Shown: positions 33,515 to 40,946 of the stretch, piece by piece | Layout: each line of letters begins with the position of its first letter | Position numbering within the stretch: position 1 is the stretch's first letter | Source: Pseudomonadota bacterium | GTDB lineage: Bacteria; Pseudomonadota; Alphaproteobacteria; Rhizobiales; Xanthobacteraceae | Assembly (NCBI GenBank): GCA_023435725.1 | Contig: JAEYRD010000172.1 | Span: forward strand, 1 to 52,721 | DNA length: 52,721 nucleotides | Reading direction: 5' to 3' | Made by a program: the position numbers and the translations under genes | Notes under the pieces: generated by a model | What the model saw: the letters and a program-made list of their open reading frames with translations, nothing else | Databases searched by the model: none | Told to the model about the DNA's origin: nothing

Positions 33515-33971
33515 GGCAGGCCTCGCTTCGTTGCGGGGAGAAAATAGCACAAGGGCAACATGAAACCACGGGAAGGAGCCAAGGGCCACATCACGAGTTG
33601 TAGGCCCTCGAGCACGGGTCATCGAAATCCCGGCTCAAATGGGCAGGATGCCAGGTTACGCCAACAACGAAGGCACCACGCCGGACCTGTCGCGGCTGAC
33701 CAAACCCTTCCGAAGCGACGAACTCGCGGCGAGTCTTGCGAACTTAGCGAAGCCGGGGCGGTGGGTGGCAGCTACGGCAATCGAGGTCGTTGCTGCGCAG
33801 TGGCATCGCCTATTTGCGGGAGCTGATCCGGGAAATCTTGGGCAAGTTGTAGGATGAGCGACCTCAATCGAACTCGAGTTCGTCGGGGGCTGCATCCGAT
33901 GGTACTACTTGATACGCGCGACACCTAGTCCCGGGGAAGAGTAATGACCACCTAAAGACGAAGCAGAAATC
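33515..33971. other. Intergenic stretch with gene remnant
   Basis: The 457 bases contain no intact gene. The only protein-like segment is the response-regulator fragment described separately at 33620-33761. Base composition becomes more AT-rich towards the next gene. Confidence 0.6.
33620..33761 (+). pseudogene. C-terminal remnant of a response-regulator receiver domain
   Basis: The reading IPAQMGRMPGYANNEG, then LSRLTKPFRSDELAASLANL matches the end of a receiver domain: a GYA-like beta4 end, the conserved Lys-Pro-Phe after beta5, and helix 5. The phosphorylated Asp and everything before are missing, and no start signal is seen. It is best explained as the tail of a deleted (hybrid kinase or CheY-like) gene. 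Confidence 0.5.
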
Positions 33972-34541
33972 GTGGCGCTCATGCGCGCCGCCCGAGCAAA
34001 AGCTAGAGGTTACGCAGATTTTTATGGCTGGTCCACAGACAGAGACCTCGAAGAATGGGGTGTAACGAACACCCTTCGGGAGTCGCTTCAGCGCACCGAG
34101 GAAGCATTTTTCGATGACATCAAGTTAAGAGGTCGTGGCAACGATCCTCCTGATTGTGACGCAGTGGACTCGATGGGAAACCGGATCGCAATCGAGGTTA
34201 CAGAATTAGTCTGCCCGGATGCAATACGAGCGTATAAGGAGGGACGTTTCTACGATTGGGCGGACTGGTCGAAGGATCGGCTCGTCACGGCGTTAGAGGA
34301 TCGCATCATCGCAAAAGGAGCACGTTACAATAAGCTCAAAGGTGGCCCCTACGAGGGCGGATACGTCGTCCTCATCCACACGGACGAGCCCATGCTTCCG
34401 ATCGAGACCGTTCGTCAATTCCTAGATGGTCTCATCTTCGGACGCCCCAAGGGCGTCACTCGGGCGTTCCTCCTATTGTCTTACGATCCTGCGCTGAAGA
34501 CCTGCCCATACATAGAACTTCCTCTCGATCAGCAATCATGA
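33972..34541 (+). CDS. Hypothetical protein with nuclease-like motif, likely transferred
   Basis: This 189-residue soluble protein is not in a family I can name. The segment NDPPDCDAVDSMGNRIAIEVTEL (about residues 56-78) has the spacing of a PD-(D/E)XK nuclease core (Asp, then a strand with Glu-x-Thr). A Lys-rich KGARYNKLKGGPYEGGYVVLIHTDEP strand follows. This is inference from pattern only. The DNA is visibly lower in GC than its neighbours and lies beside a gene remnant and a broken gene, suggesting acquisition. The start is GTG 33972 or ATG 33981; neither has a good ribosome site. Confidence 0.7.
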   Translation: MALMRAARAKARGYADFYGWSTDRDLEEWGVTNTLRESLQRTEEAFFDDIKLRGRGNDPPDCDAVDSMGNRIAIEVTELVCPDAIRAYKEGRFYDWADWSKDRLVTALEDRIIAKGARYNKLKGGPYEGGYVVLIHTDEPMLPIETVRQFLDGLIFGRPKGVTRAFLLLSYDPALKTCPYIELPLDQQS

Positions 34542-34598
34542 GGAAGCACGAAATCGCACAGCGCTTCGCCCATTAGGGCGCATCTTGATGAACCAAGT

Positions 34599-34625
34599 AG
34601 CCCGCATGAGCGAAGCGGCATCCGA
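34599..34625. repeat. Short dispersed motif after nuclease-like gene
   Basis: TAGCCCGCATGAGCGAAGCG followed by GCATCCG resembles a motif often seen downstream of Bradyrhizobium genes. No second copy lies in this window, so the assignment rests on memory. Confidence 0.25.
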
Positions 34626-34685
34626 GCTACGTCAGTTGATGCCGTCCCCAGCCCCAGCCTCACTGTCTCTTACTTCAATGCCAAG

Positions 34686-35100
34686 CTACTGCAATACGCC
34701 GAGGTTTCGGCACGTGAACGAATACACGCCGCCCGAAACGTTGCAGCCGACCCAGGGCTGATTGCCGTGCCTGAAGCTCGACTGGCAACCGCCGACGCAA
34801 CTGCCCGTCTCGCGTTCGAGCTTGGCAAGCTTCGCAGAATCCGGCATCAGCGCCGCCGCGGCCGGCGACACGGTCGGCGCCGCGCGATATCTATTGCTGC
34901 GGCTTGCGGTGTGATGCGCCGGCCTGTGAAGCCTCGCCACTTGCTTCTGCGCTTCGACCGTGACTCCGGGAAGCTGGGTGTCGACACCGGCCAGGGGGGG
35001 TCGGTTGAGACAGTGCAGTGCCGGTCAGCCCACACAGCAGCAATGCGGCCGACGAGATTGCGACGGCTGGACGCACAAGGAAGAGAGACGAGATTCTCAT
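34686..35100 (-). pseudogene. Secreted Cys-rich protein gene, frameshifted in a C7 tract
   Basis: From ATG 35098-35100 the first frame encodes a clear signal peptide (MRISSLFLVRPAVAISSAAL then LLCGLTGTALSQ) and then turns into improbable Arg/Ser-rich sequence. At a run of seven C (complement of 34994-35000) a one-base shift gives a second frame that continues AGVDTQLPGVTVEAQKQVAR and ends in a Cys-containing domain (SCVGGCQSSF, PWVGCNVSGGVYSFTCRNLG) at the TAG at 34686. Joined, the product would be about 137 residues. It may be a real mutation, a contingency tract or a sequencing error. Function unknown. Confidence 0.7.
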
Positions 35101-35209
35101 GGATCTGTCCTTCCAAATAGGGGGATAGTCAATTCCATCCCGGGTGAAAGGATACCATGCGGCAATGAAGTTGCATCGTTGAGTTCTGCAACTTGATACG
35201 GCCGGCGCG

Positions 35210-36079
35210 CTAGCGCTTCGTCTTGGGAAGCACCACCCTGCCCTGTGAAGCAATCCCGCCCCATTTGGCAGACCAACTGACTTCCGAGGCGGAGGATCGC
35301 TCGATGCCTTTCTGATCCCACGCCCCCTGCAGCGCAAACAGGGCGCCTTGGGGATCGACACATCGCACGATCCAGCAACCATTGAGCAACTCGATCGGCC
35401 CCAGGAGAACCCGGCCTCCGCTAGCATTGACCCGCGTGGCCGCCGCGCCGACGTCGTCGACATTGAAGTAATAGAGCCAGGACGCGTGCGATACGCTCGG
35501 AAGCTTGGTGAGCATGCCGCCGATCGTCTGCCCGCCCGCCGAGAACAATTCATACACGCTCGCCGGGTCGCTGCCGTCGGAGGCCTTTTGCCAGCCAAGA
35601 AGCTCGCCGTAAAACGGAAAGATTCTGCTTCGGTCTTCGGCCAGCAGCTCGTGCCAGCCCACGCGTCCCGGCTCGTCCGATCCGTCCGGTTGCGACCCGC
35701 CATATGTCAGCCCGGTGACAAGCGCAAACGTCGCACCTTGCGGATCGGCGACCACCGAAATGCGGCCGATGTTGCTGTCGGTCGGCGCGACCAGGATGGC
35801 GCCTCCAAGCCGGCGGATCTGCGCGGCCCTTGCATCCATGTCGTCCACGGCAACGTAGCCGAGCCATCTCGGCGTTGCTCCCATTCGCACCCCCTCTTCG
35901 GGGAGGTTCATGAGTCCCACGACCGGAGCGTCGCCCGCAGTCAGCAGCGTGTAGGCCAGTTCCAGGCTCGACGCATCCTTCACAGCCCAGCCGACGACCT
36001 CGGCGTAAAACGCAGCGGCCGACGGCATATCCGTCGTCAACAGCTCATACCAAACGAAACGTCCGGGCTGATCGACCAA
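35210..36079 (-). CDS. VOC family protein with two glyoxalase-like domains
   Basis: This 289-residue protein consists of two vicinal-oxygen-chelate modules. Module 1 spans about 5-125 (GRFVWYELLTTDMPSAAAFY, IGRISVVADPQGATFALVTG) and module 2 about 138-265 (GRVGWHELLAEDRSRIFPFY, NGCWIRCVDPQGALFALQG-like ending). Members bind metals or hydrophobic ligands, and some confer resistance or act as dioxygenases; activity cannot be assigned. The start is TTG at 36077-36079 preceded by ACGGGGAAG, the only start upstream of the first conserved strand. It is divergent from the TOMM precursor gene. Confidence 0.88.
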   Translation of the reverse strand: MVDQPGRFVWYELLTTDMPSAAAFYAEVVGWAVKDASSLELAYTLLTAGDAPVVGLMNLPEEGVRMGATPRWLGYVAVDDMDARAAQIRRLGGAILVAPTDSNIGRISVVADPQGATFALVTGLTYGGSQPDGSDEPGRVGWHELLAEDRSRIFPFYGELLGWQKASDGSDPASVYELFSAGGQTIGGMLTKLPSVSHASWLYYFNVDDVGAAATRVNASGGRVLLGPIELLNGCWIVRCVDPQGALFALQGAWDQKGIERSSASEVSWSAKWGGIASQGRVVLPKTKR

Positions 36080-36225
36080 GCTAGCTTCCCCGTTCGGGCG
36101 AGTAGACGATTGCGCACTGCATCATGCGCCGCAGCTCGGTGTCATCGACAAAGTTGCCGCGATGTCGTTCATGAAGATGAATACAATCTGAACGAGTCCC
36201 ATTACATTTCGTGTGCACGAGAATC

Positions 36226-36254
36226 TTGCCCGCTTTGTTCGCTCGGCGTAGGAT
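36226..36254 (+). promoter_or_regulatory. Candidate promoter of TOMM precursor gene
   Basis: TTGCCC (36226-36231) and TAGGAT (36249-36254) are separated by exactly 17 bases. Transcription would begin near 36261, giving a leader of about 35 bases before the precursor start. Confidence 0.45.
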
Positions 36255-36295
36255 CATTGCAGAAGATCGTTCTTCCAACCATGGAGGATGCGGCC

Positions 36296-36754
36296 ATGCA
36301 GCGGACGAAGCAAGCTTCGAAAAAGAAGCAAATGACCAAAGCTGCAGTACCGGCGCTCGGAGTCGCCGGACTGACTTTTTCGCTGGCGGGAAGCGCGATG
36401 GCGTCCGCGGTGCAGACAGGCGAGTTTCAACAAAGACCGAACTTCGCGCCCGGCCAGTTCACTGCGCTCAGCGAGGAAGAACTCGCCGACGTCAGCCTCG
36501 CTACCTTCCATCTCGCCAGCGATGAGAAAAGCTTCAGCGGCGTGCTTCTCGCGCGGGGATGCGGCGGTTGTCGAGGCTGCGGCGGTTGCCGTGGCTGCGC
36601 GGCCAGAGGTTGCGGTGGCTGCAGAGCTTGCGCAGGCTGCAGGGCCTGCCGCTGCGGCGTCGGTTGCGGTGGCTGCGGCGTTGGCTGGATCGGCGCACCA
36701 ATAGTGGCATGCGCAGGGTGCTGCGCATCATGGGGCCGCTGCCGCTGGTGCTAG
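36296..36754 (+). CDS. TOMM (thiazole/oxazole-modified peptide) precursor
   Basis: This 152-residue precursor peptide is the likely substrate of the YcaO/SagB enzymes encoded just downstream. Residues 1-15 are basic, 16-36 are hydrophobic and end in GSAMASA like a Sec signal peptide, and 57-75 carry an acidic LSEEELADVSLATF block like peptide-leader recognition motifs. From residue 87 the core is RGCGGCRGCGGCRGC and variants, with 18 cysteines in 66 residues, one Ser and no Thr, ending CRWC. Cys in Gly-rich context is the preferred site for thiazoline formation. GGAGG at 36283-36287 fixes the start at 36296; an in-frame ATG at 36281 has no site. It resembles heterocycloanthracin/streptolysin-like precursors in plan, not in detail. 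Confidence 0.88.
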   Translation: MQRTKQASKKKQMTKAAVPALGVAGLTFSLAGSAMASAVQTGEFQQRPNFAPGQFTALSEEELADVSLATFHLASDEKSFSGVLLARGCGGCRGCGGCRGCAARGCGGCRACAGCRACRCGVGCGGCGVGWIGAPIVACAGCCASWGRCRWC

Positions 36755-36797
36755 GAGTTAGCGCTCCCTGACTCGATTTCGACAGGCCGCGATTTCA

Positions 36798-36830
36798 TTG
36801 GCCGGGCTCGCAAACGACCCGGCCAATTTT
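36798..36830 (+). terminator. Intrinsic terminator/attenuator after TOMM precursor
   Basis: TTGGCCGGG (36798-36806) and CCCGGCCAA (36818-36826) form a perfect 9-bp stem with an 11-base loop, followed by TTTTCTGTTTT. It lies 43 bases after the precursor stop and 180 bases before the cyclodehydratase gene, so it should limit transcription into the enzyme genes. Confidence 0.8.
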
Positions 36831-36917
36831 CTGTTTTCGTTACGGCGTTCGCTTCGCTTGGCCCATCTGCTTGCCGATGGCGAGCGAGTGTGTTCCAACT
36901 CATGTGAACAAAGCCGG

Positions 36918-36950
36918 TGGCCGGGCTCGGCACAAAGATCGGGCCGGCCA
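36918..36950 (+). repeat. Second related hairpin before the cyclodehydratase gene
   Basis: TGGCCGGGCTCG recurs at 36918-36929 exactly as at 36799-36810. Here TGGCCGG pairs with CCGGCCA (36944-36950), but no T-run follows. It appears to be a diverged copy of the terminator stem and may act as an RNA structure. Confidence 0.6.
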
Positions 36951-37009
36951 AATGTTCGTCGTGCGCCGGCAATCGGAAATGACGGGAACAGGATCAGCGT
37001 GCTGCCCCG

Positions 37010-39250
37010 ATGACAGTCAAGCGAAAGAGCCGCGCAGCGAAGCAGACCCGCAAGGACATTTTGCGCTTCGCACCGAACTTCACAGCCTATCTGCTTCCTC
37101 CCAATGCGGTATGTCTCTATTCCGAGAACCGCAAGTTCTTCCTGCACGGCGATCTCTACTGCGCCGTGGCGAGCGCGATCGGAAAGAATGGCAAGGCTGC
37201 GCCGGAGATCATCCGCCAGCTTTCGAAGAATTTTCCCGTCGCCGAGATCGAGGAAGCGATCAGGCGGTTGCTGGACCGCCGGTACGTCGTCAGCGGAGCA
37301 TCGCACGCAGGCGCTGTCGCTGGATATTGGGCAAGCCTCGGCCTGCCTCCTGATATCGCCGAAGAGAACCTCCGCAATTGGCCGGTGCGGGTGGAATCGA
37401 TCGACGTCAAGGGCGCGAGCGAACTGAGCGCGGCGTTGAGCAAGCTCGGGGTTCAAGTCACCAAGCGGTCGCCCAAGCTCACCATCACGCTTGTGAACGA
37501 CTACCTCGAGCGGCGGCTCGCCGACGTAAACGGGGAACGCGTGGCCGACGGCACGCCCTGGCTGCTGGTCCAGCCGTCCGGCGTGTTTCCACTGGTCGGG
37601 CCCGTGTTCAAGCCGGGCGAGAGCGCCTGCTGGACCTGCCTGTTTGATCGCATGATCCGCAATCGCGAGATCAAGGGATTTCTCGACCGCGGCGCGGCGC
37701 AAGCGGTCGCGATATCGCCCTTGGTCGGCGACACCGTGGGACAGACCGCGATCCACTTCGCTGCCGTTGAAATCGCAAAGGCAATCGCCTCGGGATTTCG
37801 CACCGATCTCAGCGATCACATCGCAAGCTTCGACCTGACCGGGGCTGCCATCGCCAAGCACTACGTCGCGAAACGCCCGCAATGTCGGACCTGCGGCAGC
37901 AAGAAGCTGCGGAATCCGCGGCGCGCCGCCGCGCCGATCGACATTGCCGAGGGCAGAAAGCTCGTCATGACCAGCGGCGGATACCGCACCGTGACATCGC
38001 GGGCCACCGTAGCGCGCTTCCGCAAACATGTCAGTCCGCTGACCGGCGTGGTGTCCAGGCTCGAACGGATCGAGGCCGATCTGCCGATGAACACCAATTT
38101 CTTCGCTCATCACAATTTCTCTGCGCCGGCCTGGAACGTCGACCAGCTGAGATCCGGCCTCAGCGGCGGCAGCTTCGGCAAGGGCTCCACGGCCGAGCAA
38201 GGCGAGGCCAGCGCGCTGATGGAGGCGATCGAGCGCTACTCGGGCATCTTCCAGGGCGACGAGATCAGGACGACGCGCCGTTTTGCCGATTTCGCTCCCG
38301 GTGACGCTCTTCTTCCCAACGACGTCCAGTTCTTCAGCGACACGCAGTTCCAGAATAGGCATGTCCCGCTAGCTGACGATTCGCATCCGGTTCCCGAGCC
38401 GTTCGATCCCTCGACCAGGACCGAGTGGTCGCCGGTCTGGTCGTTGCGCGACAAGCGGTTCAAATATCTTCCGACCGGCATTCTGTATTTCTTCTATGGC
38501 GGCTTCCACACGGACTCCAACGGATGCGCGGCCGGCAACACCCGCGATGAAGCCATCGTTCAAGGCTTCCTCGAACTGGTCGAACGCGATGCCTATGCGA
38601 TCTGGTGGTACAACCGCGTGCGGCGGGCCGAAGTCGACCTCTCGCAATTCGCGGATTCCTACGTGCGGGATCTTCAAAGCCAGTTTGCCGATGCGGGACG
38701 CCGGCTCTGGGTGCTCGACATCACCAGCGATCTCGGCATTCCCTCCTATGTTGCGATCATGCACTGGATGCAGAACGGACACGAAAATATCGAGTTCGGT
38801 TCCGGCTCGCATTTCGATCGCCGCATCGCCCTGCTGCGCTCCCTCACCGAGCTGACCCAGTTCATGTCGATCGGCATGATGGGTGGCGGCAGCGGCGAGA
38901 AGCCGTCGCTCGACGGCATCACGCCGCTGCGGCTGGACGATTATCCGTTCCTGATCCCCAGCGACAATCCGATTCTCCCGCCGGCGCCAGGCATCAAGGT
39001 TCACGACAACACGCGCGACCAGGTCAATGCCTGCGTCGAGATCGCGGTCCGAGCCGGATACGATTTCCTGGTGCTCGACCAGACGCGGCCCGACGTCGAG
39101 GTCCCCGTCGTCCGGGTGCTCGTTCCGGGCTTGCGGCATTTCTATCGCCGCTTCGGGCCAGGCCGGCTTTACGATGTGCCGGTGAAGCTTGGGCTACTGG
39201 ATCGCCCGCGACTGGAAAGCGAACTGACCCCGTTCCTGCCACACACCTGA
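37010..39250 (+). CDS. TOMM cyclodehydratase, fused leader-binding and YcaO domains
   Basis: This 746-residue enzyme converts Cys (and Ser/Thr) of the precursor into azolines using ATP. Residues 20-95 look like a winged-helix RiPP recognition element (YLLPPNAVCLY... EEAIRRLLDRRYVV). Residues 100-330 are an E1-like/Ocin-ThiF-type partner domain with zinc cysteines C207/C210 (CWTC) and C292/C295 (CRTC). The YcaO domain follows, with ATP/Mg motifs GKGSTAEQGEASALMEAIER (390-409) and NTRDEAIVQGFLELVERDA (510-528). The end LTPFLPHT lacks a full PxPxP tail. This fused arrangement equals SagC+SagD-type proteins. The ATG at 37010 has only a weak ribosome site. The SagB-type gene follows 12 bases later. 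Confidence 0.92.
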   Translation: MTVKRKSRAAKQTRKDILRFAPNFTAYLLPPNAVCLYSENRKFFLHGDLYCAVASAIGKNGKAAPEIIRQLSKNFPVAEIEEAIRRLLDRRYVVSGASHAGAVAGYWASLGLPPDIAEENLRNWPVRVESIDVKGASELSAALSKLGVQVTKRSPKLTITLVNDYLERRLADVNGERVADGTPWLLVQPSGVFPLVGPVFKPGESACWTCLFDRMIRNREIKGFLDRGAAQAVAISPLVGDTVGQTAIHFAAVEIAKAIASGFRTDLSDHIASFDLTGAAIAKHYVAKRPQCRTCGSKKLRNPRRAAAPIDIAEGRKLVMTSGGYRTVTSRATVARFRKHVSPLTGVVSRLERIEADLPMNTNFFAHHNFSAPAWNVDQLRSGLSGGSFGKGSTAEQGEASALMEAIERYSGIFQGDEIRTTRRFADFAPGDALLPNDVQFFSDTQFQNRHVPLADDSHPVPEPFDPSTRTEWSPVWSLRDKRFKYLPTGILYFFYGGFHTDSNGCAAGNTRDEAIVQGFLELVERDAYAIWWYNRVRRAEVDLSQFADSYVRDLQSQFADAGRRLWVLDITSDLGIPSYVAIMHWMQNGHENIEFGSGSHFDRRIALLRSLTELTQFMSIGMMGGGSGEKPSLDGITPLRLDDYPFLIPSDNPILPPAPGIKVHDNTRDQVNACVEIAVRAGYDFLVLDQTRPDVEVPVVRVLVPGLRHFYRRFGPGRLYDVPVKLGLLDRPRLESELTPFLPHT

Positions 39251-39262
39251 AGGCTGGTCTCG

Positions 39263-40723
39263 TTGCGCGCTCCCCGGAAAAAACCGAGCAGGACAACCGC
39301 GCCGGTCATCGCCGCCCGATTGAACAGCCGCTTCTCCCTGCAAATGCAGGCCGACGGAAGTATCGCCGCGGTCTCGGGCGATTATTCGGTCAGCCTCGGA
39401 CAATTCAGCTCGCCGGCGATCGACCGCGCAAAACACCTTGCCACCGGCCTGCCGCTCGCCTCACTCGCCGGCAAGAGCGTCCTCGCGAGGCAGCTCCATG
39501 CTCTGGTGCAAAGACTGGCGCAGCATGGGCTTCTCGACTATCGCCTGTTCTCTCCCCGGGACGCGCAAGACCTCGTGGTCATCGAGCCACAGATCGTCGG
39601 ATACTGGCCGCAGCCCGCTAAGCTGGCGAGCGGAGACACCGTCGTGTTGTCGCGCTTTGCCTATCTGCGCCGGCGCGGCAACGAGATGGTGCTGGAATCG
39701 CCGCGCGCCGGCGCGCTGTTCCGGATCTGCGATCCCGCCATCGCCGCCACGCTGGCGGCGCTGTCGCGGCCTCAAAAGATCAGCAAGCTTCGCAAGCAGA
39801 TGGCCTACCTGAACCTCGACCTGCTCGGATTGCTGCTCGACAGCGAGATACTGATCAAGCTCGGCGCGAAAGACGGAGACGGCCTTCGTGTGAACGAAGG
39901 CGATAGCAATCTCGTTCTCTGGGATTTCCACGATCTCGTGTTTCACACGCGGAGCACGGAGGGCCGGCATGCCGATCCGGTCGGCGGCGCGTACGCCTAT
40001 GCGGGAGTCATGCCGCCGCTGCCCGCGGTGCGCCCGCCCTGGCCCGGCAGGAAGATCACTCTCGACAAATTCGCGGCGCTCGAGCCGACGTCGCCGTTCG
40101 CGAAGCTGCTCCGCGAGCGCCATTCGACACGGGATTTCGACGACCAGCATCCGGTCACGCTCGCCGAGCTCGCACGGTTTCTCGGCACGACAGCCCGCGT
40201 GCTGTCGGAATGGAAGAGTGGCGCAGATGTCGACGGTGGTCCTGACGTCACCTACAGCTCGAGGCCCTATCCCGCGGCGGGCAGCGCATATGAGCTGGAG
40301 CTGTACCTGGCGGTCTCGAACTGCGAGGGACTGGCGCGCGGGCTTTATCACTACGACGCCGGCGGCCACGCACTGGTCGCGATCGACGCCCCCGCCCAGC
40401 AACTCCGCGCGCTTTCGATGGCGGCCGAATTTGCCATGGGCGCATCCGGTCCACCGCAGATCCTGATCACGATCGCCGCGCGCTTCGGGCGGATCTCCTG
40501 GAAATATAGCTCGATCGCCTATTCGCTGATCCTGAAGGATGTCGGCAGCCTGATCCAGACGTTCTATCTGGCCACCACCGACATGGGTCTCGGCGGCTGC
40601 GCCATCGGCACTGGCAATATCGATCTGTTTGCAGGAATGACGGGGCTCGAACTCCACGTCGAAGGCCCGGTCGGGCAGTTTGCGCTGGGACGCGGCAGGG
40701 CCACCGGCAGCGCGCGGAATTGA
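39263..40723 (+). CDS. SagB-type azoline dehydrogenase
   Basis: This 486-residue flavoenzyme oxidises azolines to thiazoles/oxazoles with FMN. The first about 260 residues are the SagB/ThcOx N-terminal extension. The nitroreductase-like domain begins at LLRERHSTRDFDD (282-294; Arg/Ser contacts to FMN), continues with SSRPYPAAGSAYELELYL, and contains the Lys-Tyr pair K414-Y415 (ISWKYSSIAYS) found essential in McbC-type dehydrogenases. The glycine-rich GLGGCAIG lies near 442-449. The start is TTG at 39263; GAAGG at 39249-39253 overlaps the cyclodehydratase stop, giving a 9-base spacing and translational coupling. The upstream enzyme and precursor define its substrate. Confidence 0.92.
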   Translation: MRAPRKKPSRTTAPVIAARLNSRFSLQMQADGSIAAVSGDYSVSLGQFSSPAIDRAKHLATGLPLASLAGKSVLARQLHALVQRLAQHGLLDYRLFSPRDAQDLVVIEPQIVGYWPQPAKLASGDTVVLSRFAYLRRRGNEMVLESPRAGALFRICDPAIAATLAALSRPQKISKLRKQMAYLNLDLLGLLLDSEILIKLGAKDGDGLRVNEGDSNLVLWDFHDLVFHTRSTEGRHADPVGGAYAYAGVMPPLPAVRPPWPGRKITLDKFAALEPTSPFAKLLRERHSTRDFDDQHPVTLAELARFLGTTARVLSEWKSGADVDGGPDVTYSSRPYPAAGSAYELELYLAVSNCEGLARGLYHYDAGGHALVAIDAPAQQLRALSMAAEFAMGASGPPQILITIAARFGRISWKYSSIAYSLILKDVGSLIQTFYLATTDMGLGGCAIGTGNIDLFAGMTGLELHVEGPVGQFALGRGRATGSARN

Positions 40724-40946
40724 TGTCTGCGCAGGTCCCGGACGAGGGCCAGGACGAAATCAGCCGACATGATCAAACTCGCTCTGGGCAATTCGGACCT
40801 CTCGCGCGAAATCCAGCAATGACACGATGAAAGCTGCCAGCGAAACAATGAAGAACAGCGAGCTCTGCCGCGCAATCATTCCTTATGCGCCGCAAGCTCA
40901 CTTTGACTGATGCCGACCCCTCATGGGCCGGCATCAGTTCGATGTC

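Noticed and set aside
36281..36754. Longer TOMM precursor starting at ATG 36281
   Set aside because: The GGAGG ribosome site overlaps this ATG and is correctly spaced only for the ATG at 36296.
36838..36917. Possible small gene or riboswitch between the two TOMM hairpins
   Set aside because: Only short open frames without start signals are present, and no known riboswitch core was recognised.
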